Positions 25,434 to 37,715 are shown, counted from the first letter of the stretch. The stretch is 64,000 bases of DNA from Lepus europaeus (GCF_033115175.1 NC_084831.1:41944002-42008001), one strand, 5' to 3'. Notes: generated from the sequence alone by a model not told the origin. Translations and numbers: made by a program.

Positions 25434-27300
25434 CTGGAGAAAGGTGGGGAAGGGGGAGAGAGCTGGGTGAGGAGCCACCGTGCGCTGGGCTCAAACGCAA
25501 CCTCGAGGGGCGCAAGCATAGGGAGGAAAGCTTGGGCCGCGGAAGTTGGGGTAGTGGTTGCCAAATGCTGGGAGGAGGCGCGCTGGGAACTCCTCGGGAA
25601 TCGGAGCTCTCCTACCCCTGCCCGTCACAGATGCTCCTGTGTCTGATTTACGTGCGGGGTGTCAGATTTCGTTTGAATCAGTGGTTCCACTGAAGGGGAA
25701 AAAAAGTAAAAAGACAATGTTGAAAGCCCCTGGAGCAGATGGACGTAACAAGAATTTGAAAAAAGAGAAAATATCCCCCAAAGCTTAGCTTCATTGGGGT
25801 GAGTTGGGTGGAGAGAAATGTTTGCACAGTGGTCTCGGATTAGAGAGGAAATCTGGGCCCATCAGGCTGACGACAGAGGCAAAAACAAGAAATCCCCGAG
25901 CCAAACGTGGCTTGGTGGGACGGTGAAGGGAAGGGCAGAGGTACCTAGGCAGAGAGAGGAGTTGGCTGGAATGGAGTTTTGTTTTTAATGTGGATGGGAG
26001 CAGGAGAGTTTGAGAGAAAAGTCGGGAACAGGAAGCTTAGCTTTTGCAAGTAGAGCGAGGGCCGGGGAACTGCCCATAACTCCGGGACAAAGTTAGGCCC
26101 TGGGACCATGGACAATATGGGCCCTAGGAGGCCCGCATCACGGGAAAGAGAATGGGTGTGGAGCTGAGTTTCCTAGGCCTTGAAGACAACGTTGAGCTGA
26201 AGAAACTTTCTTTGGATAGGCAAACACAGCCCGGAGATCAGCTCGGAGGGCCAGGGAAACCTCCACAAGCAGCCCTTACAGGTATCTGGGACCCCCGTGC
26301 ACCCACCCGAGCGGAACAGCAGTGCACAGAACAGGACTCCGCTGGGAAAGGCTGGCGGCTGGCTAGGGTAAAACCTGTGGCACGGCTTTCAGCCTTGGAG
26401 TCCGGAGAAGTCGTTAGAAAGGGCAGGAGCAGCCTGCGAAACGCTAGGCCTTGCTGGAGGGGGCCCTTTTTCGTTGGGCACCTCACCCCTGCCCTTCCCT
26501 CCAGGTTTAGGGAAGGAGTCGTTAGACACGCCCTCCCCATGCTGGTGTCCCACGGGCCCCCGCTGGAGCGCAGGTTCCCTCGTTCTGCTCTCAGCCCAGT
26601 TTCTGGGACTTGGATGGCCCCCCAGGCCACAGTGGAGCAGAGAAGTCGCCTCCGCAGTTGGCTGGGACCGGACGCGGGAGTCCCTCCTGCGCCGCAGCTC
26701 CCGAGGCCTAAGCAGGCCCAGCGCTCAGCCTCCGCCGGGGCCTCCTCTGGGCCACTCCCCCACCCGTGTTCCCGCCGGAGCCCGGAACCGAATTCTGGTG
26801 TCTCGGTCCGAGACTCCCAGCCCTCGTCCCTGTGCGCGGTGCCTTCGCTCCCCATACCTCTCGGGCCTCCCAGTCCCCAGGGCCCGCCAGGCCAGGGCCT
26901 CCGCAGCAGGGGCCACAGGCCGAAGGGCTTCCTCTGCTTCCTCTGCGGCCCTCAGCTACCTGCCTTGGGCTCCGGGGTCCTCCTCCTCCGCGGGCGCCGC
27001 ACGCGCCTCCCGGCTCCGCTCGCGACGCTGGCGCTCTCGGCCTCTTTCCCTTGCCCCCGGCCCCTTATCTGACCGCGTCACCCTCCTTCAGTCACCATCT
27101 CCGAACTTCCGGACCCCCTCAGAAGGCGGCGCGGCCCGACCTTGCCGTCGGAAAGCCGAGCCGGGGGCCCGTGTAGGGGCCGGCCAGCCAGAACCCGCGA
27201 GCCAGCTCTCGCAGTGCCGCGTGCCCTCGAGGTGCGCGCCGGACGCTGCGCGCAGCCGGGGCCCAGTTGCCCGGCGCTGCCAGACTCTCAATGAGCCCGC
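25434..27300 (-). other. DMRTA2: DMRTA2 5' region: probable first intron and non-coding leader exon
   Basis: The splice acceptor immediately upstream of the ATG exon implies an upstream non-coding exon. The distance from the 3' end to the putative promoter near 27.3 kb (about 5.9 kb) fits the human gene span as I recall it. I could not fix the donor; a candidate is AGAG|GTATGG near 26865 on minus. Long plus-strand open frames at 26152-27337 have GC-driven composition and are not accepted as genes. Confidence 0.5.
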
Positions 27301-27410
27301 TCGCCCGCTCTATTGTTGCTCCTTAGGGCTCCATTAGACAGAATTGGACAACAATGTGGCGCCTGCCATTGGCCAGGGGAGGCAGACGGCGCTCTGATTG
27401 GCCGGACCCG
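27290..27410 (-). promoter_or_regulatory. DMRTA2: Probable DMRTA2 promoter: two CCAAT boxes and paired SOX-like sites
   Basis: Two CCAAT boxes in minus orientation (ATTGG on plus at 27368-27372 and 27397-27401, 29 bp apart), both in the GGCCAAT context typical of NF-Y sites. Just downstream in the minus direction are AACAAT (27350-27355) and ATTGTT (27312-27317), an inverted pair of SOX-type motifs. The block sits in CpG-rich, repeat-free DNA about 1.9 kb upstream of the ATG exon. No TATA box is evident. The start site is inferred to be near 27.2-27.3 kb. A bidirectional promoter is possible. Confidence 0.55.
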
Positions 27411-27559
27411 CGCCCGGGGAGCCCCTCATTCTACAGTGTCCGAAAGATTCGAAACTCCAAAAGCGCCACTGTGTGCCTCGGGGAGGGGAGGGGGCGCGCC
27501 GGGGAAGGAAAAAAGTGGGCGAGGAGGAGCATTGAAAATACCGTGACAAGTAGTTTCCG

Positions 27560-27770
27560 TGCGCCCGCGAGCGTGTGAATTGCTCCTAATTACCGTGTCC
27601 GGTGCGCCTCTCTACGTAGACGGGTGTAACCCCTGGGCTCCGGGGGCGCCGGCTCGCCCGCGCCGCTCTCCTGGCCGGGGGGCGCTTGGCAAGGCCGAGC
27701 TTCCCTAGTGGCCTCGGCGGCCCGGGGCGGGATGGGGGCAGGTGACAATTCAATTACCGCGGTCAGGGTG
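27560..27770. promoter_or_regulatory. CpG-rich upstream block with isolated TAATTA motifs
   Basis: Contains GAATTGCTCCTAATTACCG near 27577-27595 and ACAATTCAATTACCG near 27744-27760, both ATTA-core pairs in otherwise GC-rich DNA 0.2-0.5 kb upstream of the putative promoter. Proximal regulatory elements are plausible; evidence is motif content only. Confidence 0.35.
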
Positions 27771-28357
27771 GGGGTGGGACGGCGGTGCGGGGTGGGGAAG
27801 GGAAGGTGTCTACGGCATAAATGCCAAGACAATTTTTTCCTGCCTCTTTCCGGCTCGGTTTCGACTTTGCTCCCAAGTTCAACGCATTTGGGGTGGTTAG
27901 GGCTTTTTTTTTTTTCTTTTTCCCTCTGCAGTCTTCAAAGCTCAATGCCTTTATTTTAAAAGTCCTGATATGATAGGCATCCCGGAGGGTAAGTCTGGCC
28001 CGCGGGGGAATTTTTCGCTTTTCATTGAGGAGCCCAGCCGGGGGAAAGGAGTTGCGCTTCCTGCCGGCGCCCGGCGCGTCCCAGTGACTTTCCCCGCCCC
28101 CCACCCCGGCCCTCTACTCCTCCCCTCGTTTCTCCAGCACCTTGATGTCTTTTCTGTGGTGGGATTGGGGGTTTGGGTCGTTGTTTTCAATGGACGAACA
28201 GTTTGCTTTCTACCATTTTTAAACGAAAGTCAAAAGCGGCCTCTGTGTCTCCCCAGATCTCTTGGAAGCCAGACGCGCCTTCACCTGCGGGTCCCTCCCG
28301 GAAAGAGGCTGCGGCCCCCCGGCAGCGCTTTTCACTTTCGCTTTACTTTCCCCGTCC

Positions 28358-28365
28358 TGACGTCA
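28358..28365. promoter_or_regulatory. Full palindromic CRE-type site TGACGTCA
   Basis: Perfect 8-bp CREB/ATF consensus in CpG-rich DNA about 1 kb upstream of the probable DMRTA2 promoter. One exact match is weak evidence on its own. Confidence 0.35.
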
Positions 28366-30621
28366 CGGCCCTGAGGAACAGCTCCGTCTGCAGAAGAGGT
28401 AACAGGTTTCGGAGTTTGTTCCCCTCAAGAACGGCAACGTCGGGAGCCAGCGCCGCGGTCCTCGCCCGGGCGCCCTCGGTTCCTCTCGCTCTGCTTCCAC
28501 CTCTGTGCCTTTTCTGTCTTTCCCCCTCGTGTTCAATTACTCCCATTTTTATTCCCTGCTTTTCTCGCGCGCGCGCCTTCGAAGTAAAGAAAATTCGTTT
28601 AAATAACGAGAAAAACGAGCTTCTCTGTTGTCCCCCTTCTCTCAAGACCGTGCGTTTCTGCGTGGCTCTTTGCAACTCCCAGGGTGGCCGGGATCTGGCC
28701 CACGCCGTCTTGGGCGCGGGCTTCCTGGGCGCGCAGACTCGGCCCAGGGCACCGCGGCCTGTCTGGCACCACACGTGGGTCGTGCCCTGCCAGCCCCAAC
28801 GCTTCTGACCCACGGGGCTAGGGAGTGCGGGAGCCGCCTCCTGCCACAGGGCCCCACGGAACCTCGCGCCCTGGGCGACCCGCGGCGCGCTCCCCTGGAA
28901 AAAGCCAACCCAGAGGTTGGGCTGGAGGGGCCTTGTGGAGGATGTGCCCAAGGGCCGGCAGGAGCGCTTCCAGAACGCTGGCCAGACCGAGCCTGTGATG
29001 GCGACAGCAACCTGGCCGCTGGCTCCCAGCAAATCCCGCTCACTGGAGCCTGGGCGTGGGTTTGGGGAGAGAGAAAGGTCAGCTTCCGTGAGGGGGCTCT
29101 GCGTGCAGTGCGCGAAGGGGAGTGCGTCAGGGATACCGGGTCCTCTGGCGCTCCCACCACGGGCGCCTGGAGGTTGTGAGCCGGAGTACTGCACCCTGGC
29201 GGGCAGCGCGAGGGAGCGCGCAGAATCGCGCCGGATTCCGCCTGGGGCCGCCAGCCGCCTGCTCCCTGGGCTCGTGCAGACAAAGGTTTCGGGAAATAAT
29301 TTCAAGCCCCAAACGAAATAAACTAGACAAATCTGCTGAGCTTCCTGGGCGCGGTGACCCAGGTACCCTTCTTGGCGCTTGCAGCCGGGCCGCTGGGAGA
29401 TTCCCCCCACTCTAGACCTGGGGGAATCCGCGGAAGCCAAGGTCAAGTCGCGGGGATTCGGACACCCGGAGCTCTGTGGCGGAAGTCTAGGGAACCTCGT
29501 TTTCTCAGGAGGGGAAGGGGCACGCCCTGGGACGCAGCCCAGCCCAGACAGATGGCATCCTCCCACCTTCACGGCAGGCGCCGGTCTTCAATCCACCCTC
29601 TTTCCGCGCGTTCACATCCCCGCAGGTCCGGGACCCGCAACCTTTCCGCCCTCACCCCCAGGTAGGGGTGCCCGCGTGAGTGAACGTGTAAGGGAGGGAG
29701 GCGGGGGAAACCCGTCGTAGATCCACACCTGGGCAGGACAGAAAGCCCCTCCCCAGATTTCCAGTCCCCCCTGATCCAGACCGCAGTCTGGAGAGGAGAG
29801 GATCTGAGGGGGTACACGCCAGCCAGGGGTGACCGGGTTGAGGCAGCAGGCGCTATCCCTCCCCGCCCCCCGCAACGAGTGAGGCTTCACACTTGGGCGC
29901 ACAACCCCGCACGTGTGACCTCACTTCGCAAAAGTTTTGGCCACACCCTCACAGCTGCTTGCAGTGGGCGCCCACGGGGGCGCGCTCACCTCTGACGCTG
30001 CCCTCCCACCCAAGGGAACCCCTTTAGAGAAAGTTTGACCTCACAGCTTCTCATAAGCGTGCTGTCAGCCTGCGACGTCCACTTGGCGTGTGACTTAACA
30101 CCCAAGAGCCCACAGACCGCCACCTGGGTGACTGCACACCAGACACGAGCACATCCTTGCGTGTAACCCCGCGCTGGTCCGCGGAGCCCCAGCCCGGCTC
30201 CGCGCTGGCCGTGGACACCGGAAGCCGGTGGAGTGGACCTCGGCCACGAACCAGGCGGCTGAGGGCAGAGGCGGTCCTCTCTCGAACACGTATAATGGTT
30301 TGCTGACACCTGTGCGGTGCCGGGGCTGGGGTCCCGAGATAACACCCAGCCAAGAAAAGCCGCCCCGCCCGCGGTGTAGACCGACCCCTTCCCCCACGCC
30401 CACACCAAGGCCAGGGTCCAAAGGGACTATCCTGGTGGAGACCCAGGGCGAGGCTGGGGTTGAGGGCGCGGTGTGGGGGCGGGGGCCGAGGGCGCGAGTT
30501 CGGTGGTGCTGAGTGGGAGAAGGGCCGGGGGCGCCGCTGGGGGACCCCGGAGGCGCTGACTTTTGCGCTGTTTGCCCGCAGCCTCGGAGCAAGCAGACGC
30601 CATCTGTTTGCCGGCTGCGAC

Positions 30622-30712
30622 GCGTCCCGTTTAATTACCCTCCCGGCAGCCTAATAGAGATGATATTAAACTAAATCTTTCTGACATTAAAAGTAATTAT
30701 CCCCAAACCGGT
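30622..30712. promoter_or_regulatory. AT-rich homeodomain-motif cluster upstream of DMRTA2, candidate enhancer
   Basis: A sharp AT-rich patch in CpG-rich surroundings, about 3.3 kb upstream of the putative promoter. It holds TTTAATTA, CTAATAG, GATATTAAAC, CATTAAAAG and GTAATTATCC within 85 bp. No repeat family is recognised. The regulatory function is inferred. Confidence 0.5.
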
Positions 30713-31149
30713 GGCTCCGGGACGGAATCGTCCCCTCCCGCCCCCACCGCTTCCCCGGCCGCGCCGGATTCCGTTAGTTTGGCTGAAACTCTTCACCCGG
30801 GAAGGGGGCGCACAGGAAAACTGGACGGCGCCCTGGGGAACAGGCGTCTCCGCGGGCAGGCCGACCCGCGGTTCCCGCACCGCCGCAGGCGCTTCCGCTC
30901 GCGCGTGGACGCAGACACGAAGCTTTCTTCCAGATCGACCCACGTTGATTTCAACCCGCAACCTCGCGCAGCCCTGAGTGGATAGGGCGAAGCGCGGCCT
31001 GGCTTGCTGTCCATGACCCCTGACTCCCCAGAGAGGGCCCTTTTCCGTGGTCAAAGCCACGAATCTAACCTAGGCCAGGGCCAGGGACCAGGTACAATTT
31101 CGGAGAGCCAGAAAGAACCGCGGTTCTGGGTTTCTAGGGCGCTCTTCCT

Positions 31150-31325
31150 GTGAGGGGCCCTGTGCCAAGCGCCTCTCCTAAAGTGTGTCACCCACGTCAC
31201 ACCGCCCTCTGCGGAGCAGGTCCTACTCCCTCACTGGTAAGGAGAGAAAACGTGGCCTCGTTTCCCACTAGTAGGCAACAGGGCGAATTCGAACCCGGCA
31301 GTCCCGCATCCCACACCGATGGTTG
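31150..31325 (+). mobile_element. MIR fragment
   Basis: GTGCCAAGCGCC.. through GCGAATTCGAACCCGGCAG.. resembles MIR in order and orientation. Diverged. Confidence 0.6.
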
Positions 31326-31629
31326 CACAGTTCCACGCGCGGGCTAAGGCCGGGCGCCGCGAACCTCTGCCTGGCATAAGGCCTCCCTCGGTACCCGCTA
31401 GGCCCGGCTCCGGCTGGTGCTCAGCTTCTTCCCGGGTCCTCGATCTCCCACCGAAGGAGGCGAGGAGCCAGCTGAAAGGCGAGAGAGCAAGAGCACTGCC
31501 ACACGGAACCCCGGCGGCCACCGCGCTCCTCCGGATCGAGCCCCTGCGCCCACCGTCGCCGACTTATTTCCACGACCTTCTGGTTGGGCGCTTCGGAGCC
31601 TTGGACAAGCGCGCGGAGAGTAGTGTTCA

Positions 31630-31775
31630 CCGCTTATTTGCCTCTTGTGGAGCGCCTACTGTGTACCGCCGCTAAACGCTTGGTGTGGGCAGTTGGTTCC
31701 ACGTTTTAGACACGAGGAGGCCAGGCGACATAACTTGCCTGGGGCACGGTGCTGCTGAAATCCAGACCCAACACT
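31630..31775 (+). mobile_element. MIR fragment
   Basis: GTGGAGCGCCTACTGTGTACCG core, then TTTTAGACACGAGGAGG and AACTTGCCTGGGG in MIR order. Confidence 0.65.
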
Positions 31776-31904
31776 CACTCTCAGAAGACTTTTTTTCTCC
31801 TCATCTAATGTTCTGGTGGGTAGGATCAGAACAAGGGGTTTCCATTCCGTTCAGTTTTAATTCAGTTCACCGATCCATTCACGGAAACACTGGAGAAAGG
31901 GCCA

Positions 31905-32060
31905 TTCATTCTTGTAACGGCATTTGTTGAGCGCCTAGTATGTGCCAGGCCCTGAGGACCCAAGATAAATCAACCATGATGGGCCCTCGCAGAGCCTGCG
32001 GTCCAGCTGGGGCGCGGTCACCCAGAGCCTAACAGAACAGGGGTGCAGGGGGAGCCTCCA
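31905..32060 (+). mobile_element. Ancient mammalian repeat, family not named
   Basis: GTTGAGCGCCTAGTATGTGCCAGGCCCTG followed by diverged text. Resembles a common old mammalian element. Confidence 0.45.
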
Positions 32061-32139
32061 TTCTCGGACCGGGAAAGGATTCCTGGAAAGAGACCCCTGT
32101 GGTCTTTAGGTTTCCCAAATGGAAACACTGTTATAGCAA

Positions 32140-33310
32140 AATGTGCTATTAACCATTTCAGACATTTCAGCAAAATGCATTTCATATATATTTTTAGAAA
32201 CTTTTTTGTGTACCCATATTTACAAAAATATACTTTTTATTACTTGATTTTGTTGCTTATAAATATGATAAACACTTTTCATAGTAATATATCTACAAAA
32301 TTTTAAAGGCTTTTAAAAATATTCCATCATATGGATGTATTAATCTCTATATTAATGAGTATTTAGTTTGTTTTCACTTTTTGCTCTATTAAACATTGCT
32401 ACCATGAACACCCATTGTGAATTTGCCTAAATATTTCCTTATGCTAAATTCCTGGAAATAAAGATTGAATGGTGATATCTTTTTTTAAGGCTTTTAATAG
32501 CTAACTTGGGAAAAGGTTGTGTCATTGTACACACTCAACGGAAGTGCATCTTGCTGATCTTTTCAATCTTTCCCGATCCAGGCAAAACCTATAGTATCTC
32601 ATTGTCTATGTCATTTGCATCTCCTTAGTTTTCCCCTTATGTTTTGGCCACTTGTGTGTGTGTGTGTGTGTGTATTTAAATTATTTGTATGTACCGTTGC
32701 TTATTCATCTATCATAGAGCTTCTCTTTTCCTTAATTTGTCAGAGTGATTTATGCATCAAAGATAGTAGTAGTGTCCTTTCCTCTGCAACGTGTGTGGAT
32801 TTCCTGATTACTCTGTTTTCATGTGTCCTGTTGTGCTGTTGTTTTTCTGGAGTTGTAAAGTCTTTTATGTAGCCAAATGTGTTACCTTTTCCTTACGGAT
32901 TCTGTTTACAGTACCATACTAATGATTTTTCAACTCAGTCTTCTAAAGTATTAACCTATATCAGTTCTATATTTTACATCAGCTCTTTTTCATGATTTAC
33001 ATTTATATCTTTAGTTCATTTAAATTGATTTTGGTAGAAGGTGTGACATTTGTAACTTTCCCCCAGTTGATCACCTAGTTAGCATAGCACTGCTGAGTGA
33101 TCCAGCCTTCCCTGATGCAGCCGAAATCTCAGATGGCTTGGGCAGGTTTCGGTACTTCCTCTTCCAGGGACCTGTTTACTCTCCTGCCCCAGCCTCACCA
33201 TTTTAATTATTTTAGTTCTGTAACAGTTGGGAGGGCAAGTCATATTTATGGTTCCTGATTCTTCTTTTTCAGCATTCTCGTGGCTATTTTAAAAATACAG
33301 TCTTCTGACT
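32140..33310 (-). mobile_element. Old L1 (3' half) in minus orientation
   Basis: CCATCATATGGATGTATTAATC, ACATTGCTACCATGAACAC and TAAATTCCTGGAAATAAAG, then TTAAATTGATTTTGGTAGAAGG and a GGGCAAGTCATATTTATGG block, follow the order of L1M elements read in reverse. Includes a (TG)n microsatellite at 32652-32673. Confidence 0.8.
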
Positions 33311-36018
33311 AAACACAAATTTTGTAGGTGCAAAGAAAAATTTAAAAAAAAATGGAACTTTGATTTAACTGTCTTTAGAAATTAACTTGAGGAAGAGTAG
33401 GCATCTAGGACATGGTGACTTTGTTCACAACTCCTAGCTCCTCTGGTGAATGCTGTTTCCTTCCTAGACTTCTCTTTCTCCTCATTTTCTGTAGCTACTG
33501 AAATGGGTGCTTTTCACCCACTGCATCTAACCAGTTAGGATGGAAGCATGAGAAAGTTACTGATCATATTTATCTTGGAACCAGTCTCTTTTCTGACCTC
33601 TCTCTCATTTAAAATCTGAAATTCTCACGTTTTCCGGGCTGAGTCTGGAAGGACCTGGATTGACTAGGAGGAGGGAGGGCAGGGATGCAGAGAACACAGA
33701 GCGATTTGAAGGTCCCCTTCTGGGGCTTAGAGGACAGTGTGCACCTGCAGGGTGCTCGTCTTTGAACTGTGCTCCTGGATCCATTTCCCGAGAGGACCCT
33801 TGGAAATGGTAATTCTAAGAATCAGCTTCTGGGATGACATGCTACCCAGCCATGAAGCCTCTGCCAAGCTGTGTGACCACAGATGAGTTGCCAGCCCTCT
33901 CTGGGCTTTCCTCTCTGCCACTCCAGGAGGACTGCAGCAGCCAAACCACTGCAGGGGATGGTGGGGCGGGGAGGGAAGGGACTGGAAAGGGCAGTAGGGC
34001 AGCTGCTGAGCCAGATCAGCCTAGGTTTTAGTCCAGTTCCCTCCTCAGAAGTGCAGGGCTTTAGCAGCCACATTCTCTCAGCCTATAATCCCCACTCAAC
34101 AAACCCAAGATAAGAGGCGTGGATCTGGGAGGAGGAAGGCTGAGTGACCCCTGTAGGCCCCCTTTCCTGCAAAGGAACGCTCCCCCACCCTTGGCTTCTT
34201 TCCCTTAAATAAGGGAAAGCCCTACTCAGCTTCTTCCACTCCCACCCCACCCCCATTTCCTGTTGGGAGCACAATCTCTTTCTAGCTTGCATGACTGGCT
34301 CAGGGCCTGCCTGGCCGGTCCTGCTCCAATTTGGAGCGGAATAGATTTTGTTAACTCAACGTATGCACTCTTTCCTGTTGGGCTTGGGGTAGAGGAGCTG
34401 GCTCACACATGGCCTCCAGGCTGGAGCTGGCAGTGGTGCGCAGGTGCCTGCCTCCTCTGGCTTCACAGTCCCAGGCCAGTTACCCTGAAGACTCGTGCTT
34501 TGGGCCCTAGCCTCAGCTCTCTTGTCTGAGGCACAGCAGGCACGTGTGCGCGGGCTCTCCCAGCGACTCTGCACTCTGGCTTCTCTGACACCACATACCC
34601 TCTAGCTGCTAACGGGGAACTGAGGCACAGAGAGGCACACAGTGAGAATTATTCCTTATATCTACAGAAGAGAGACTGGTGGGAGACGAGCAAGTGGAGG
34701 TGAGGCCACGTTTCCGGCCACATTCGCGGGGTGGAGGAAAGGAGCCTCTGTCTTTGAGGGCTTCTCCCCCCACCCCTTCTGTGCGCTCACAGCCTGCTTC
34801 TCCCTCGCCCCGTGCCCCCAGCTCACCGTTGTGTTCTCGCTGCTGGGCAGGTGTCTGGAAGCTGAGCTGGACTGGAGCCCCCCCATGTAAGCTGGGGGTA
34901 ACAGGAACTCTCACCGGGTCACCGGGAGGAGTCAAGACAGCAGTTCACGCGACCTGGTTCTCCGTCTGGCACCCAAACACTCGGAGCTTCAGTGTTACTA
35001 TTTGCTAAACAGTTGCTGAATGAATGTCTCTTCACTTTTACTCAGAAAAAACCTGCTTCCTTCTTAGCACCTTTTTGCCCCTAAGAGGAGGAAAACTGGA
35101 GAGCTGGAGCTGGCCACAGGAGGTGCCTTCCCAGGTACCTGGGACTTTGAACCCTAATCTGAGGACTCCCCTGGAACCAGAATTCTGGTGGATCTGCATG
35201 GCCCAGAGACCTTCCAGCCGGCCTGGGGTGCTCAGGGTCCCAGAGGTGCTCTGGCTCCTCTCCCTCCCTAGGTCACCTCACCCATTCCACCTTCTATCCT
35301 CTCAAGGCTCCATTAATTGGAACATGTTTGCTATGAAGCCCAAAATGAAACTGGACCCAGTGAGACACAAGCAGCACAGCCCAGGGCCTGCCCCACACCT
35401 CTCTGGCAGTGTGCCCTCCCCCCTTCTCAAGCCTCCATTTTTCAGATGTACCTGGACACCGCTGGGTTCCCGTGGGGCTCCCCAGGACAGTACTTTTATT
35501 TCAGAGAGCCTGTTCTTCCCTGTGCCTGTGACTCCCATCCCATGTAATAAAACATGAAATGCACCATTCGGAGAAACTGAGGCATACAGGGGATAGCTGT
35601 GCAAGCCAGTTCCTCGCTGATGCTTGCCGTGGTTACAGGTATTGTCAGGATGGAGGCCCTGGGCGAGTCACTGCTCTGCCCTGGGCCCTGGTATCTCCAT
35701 CTGGAGAATGGGTACAAGCAGCCCTGTTGCGTGAAAAAACTCAGAATCACGAAAGGGACCTGGTGGGCTCAGTGCTCATGGGGGACGCTCAGCTGAGGCC
35801 TTGGGCCATCTCTGAGAATACAGTAACCTTGCGGGCTACACACCTGGCTTCCCTTATGTGTGCTTCTCCCTGTCCCCAAACACAGGGAGAAATGTTTCAG
35901 AAGACTCTCCTTGTTGCCAGCTCCTCAGAAAAGTCCTTTACACACGTTACTCATGTGTGTCCAAGGCAGGCAGGCAGGCAGGCAGGCAGCGGAGACCTGC
36001 GCGCGAGGGCTGGCTCCA
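33311..36018. other. Unique intergenic DNA upstream of DMRTA2
   Basis: No gene recognised. Short MIR-like scraps occur (for example GAACTGAGGCACAGAGAGGC near 34618, GAAACTGAGGCATACAGG near 35574). The tetranucleotide repeat (GGCA)n lies at 35967-35990. Confidence 0.4.
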
Positions 36019-36019
36019 T

Positions 36020-36346
36020 TCTTTTTTTTTTGACAGGCAGAGTGGACAGTGAGAGAGAGAGAGACAGAAAGAAAGGCCTTCCTTTTCTGTTGGTTCACCC
36101 TCCAATGGCTGCTGCGGCCGGCGCACCGTGCTGATCCGAAGGCAGGAGCCAGGTGCTTCTCCTGGTCTCCCATGGGGTGCAGGGCCCAAGCACTTGGGCC
36201 ATCCTCCACTGCACTCCCTGGCCACAGCAGAGAGCTGGCCTGGAAGAGGTGCAACCGGGACAGAATCCGGCGCCCCGACCGGGACTAGAACCCGGTGTGC
36301 CGGCGCCGCAAGGTGGATTAGCCTATTGAGCCGTGGTGCCGGCCTG
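36020..36346 (-). mobile_element. Young CSINE, first one after the SINE-free island
   Basis: TGACAGGCAGAGTGGACAGTGAG to CCGTGGTGCCGGCC. Target-site duplication GGCTCCATTCT on both sides. Confidence 0.94.
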
Positions 36347-36944
36347 GCTCCATTCTGATGCTGTGGGGTGCCTTCCTTCTCTGATGCTGAATCTCAAGGA
36401 CTGTGAGGCTCAGCAGGCCCGCTGGGCACAGGGTGTTCTCTGGGCAGAGCCTGCAGGTGGGGTCTACCTCTCCCCTGGCGTCTTTCTGCTCAAACATACC
36501 GTGGGCCTCGTGGGGGTTCCTACAGCCCTTGGAACGCCTTGAGCTCATCCTGAAATTGGGGGCCCCAACCTACCCCAGCTTGAAAGTTCTGGGTCAAGGC
36601 TGGAGGCTGGGAATCACGTTTAACAAAAGGCCTCAGTGATGAATGAGTGAGTCAAAACCAATGCAGTCTCCACAATGGAGAAACAATACTTGCTTTGGAG
36701 AGACACCGCCCGAGCGTGGGTCGTGGCCGTGGACTAATGGCCTCTCCAAGCCTCAGTTTATCAATGTAAGAAACAAGAACAGTAAGATCACATAGTTTTG
36801 CAGTTCAGCCATTTCTATCACATTTATTGTCTGTGCAAACAATCACAGCAAGGTAAAAACGGCCATCCTAGGGCCACACACGGGGATGAGAAGAGGCCCT
36901 CACCTTGTCCCAGGAGGTTTCCTGGAGGAGTGGAGCGCAGCAGT
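36347..36944. other. Unique intergenic DNA with a MIR scrap
   Basis: CTCCAAGCCTCAGTTTATC near 36745 is a MIR remnant. Nothing else recognised. Confidence 0.4.
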
Positions 36945-37165
36945 AGTCGAACTCTGCAGCCAAGCTGCCTGGGCTGTATTCCTGGCTCCGTGGTTTCCTA
37001 GCCGTGTGACCTTGGACAAATCACCACATCCCTGTGTCTGCTAACAACGTGGGGAGAACAGAACCAGCTGCTTCACAAGGTTGTTGTGAGGAATAATGAG
37101 TCAATACAAGTACACCTGTCCATGCCTGACTTAGGAGCACAATACACATAAGTAAGTGTATTTTT
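36945..37165 (-). mobile_element. MIR
   Basis: GTGTGACCTTGGACAAATCACC..AAGGTTGTTGTGAGGAATAATGAG in MIR minus order. Confidence 0.8.
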
Positions 37166-37539
37166 ATCCACAGGCATTGATTTGTGCTGAAGGATAAAAG
37201 AACAATTCAGCTTGACTTGACGCTCATGGAGTTGATACCTTAGGCAACATCTGAGCTGCTCTCCAAGTACAACATGCCTCTTCTCTTGGTAGGGTTTGAG
37301 AGGAGACCAGAGGGTTGATGAAGGAACTCAGGGACCGCTGAAGTCTAGCAGCCCCCAGACAGGAAAACTCCGCAGACAGACGGAGGAGGGTCTTCCCCTG
37401 AGGCAGGAAGAGACAGGGGAGCACAGGGTCCCTGAAGGCAAGGTTGGGACGTAGGAGCATCACTGGGTTTCCGTGGAAGCCACACCTCGTGAAGCTCCTC
37501 GTAGAGGAGGGTACCGGGGCAAACAGAGGGCCAGTTTCT

Positions 37540-37715
37540 TTCCTCCATTAGCTGTGTGTTTCCGAGACAGCGACACAATGTCTCTGAACCTGTTTTCTTA
37601 ACTGTAAGATGAGAACAATAGCACCAACTTTGCAGAGTAATTCTAAGGATGGCGTGGGAGGACACGGCATACGAAGTCCCTAGCACCGTGCTGGGCATGG
37701 CTACGTACTCAATCC
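37540..37715 (-). mobile_element. MIR
   Basis: ACCTGTTTTCTTAACTGTAAGATGAG, then CCCTAGCACCGTGCTGGGCATGG. Confidence 0.75.

Larger units (their letters stand above)
27410..31150. other. CpG-rich, repeat-free DNA upstream of DMRTA2
   Basis: About 3.7 kb of GC-rich DNA with no lagomorph SINE, LINE or LTR and no recognisable coding exon. The 409-codon minus frame at 28343-29572 and others have no domain or family resemblance. The block probably belongs to the DMRTA2 CpG-island domain. Confidence 0.45.

Noticed and set aside
26152-27337. Plus-strand open frames of 306 and 287 codons upstream of DMRTA2
   Set aside because: GC-rich CpG-island DNA gives long open frames by chance; Pro/Arg/Ser-rich, no domain, overlapping in two frames.
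28343-29572. 409-codon minus-strand open frame
   Set aside because: Compositional frame in CpG-rich DNA without motif, family resemblance or exon signals.
35024-35557. 177-codon plus-strand open frame
   Set aside because: No domain, no splice or poly(A) context, and no resemblance to a known family.
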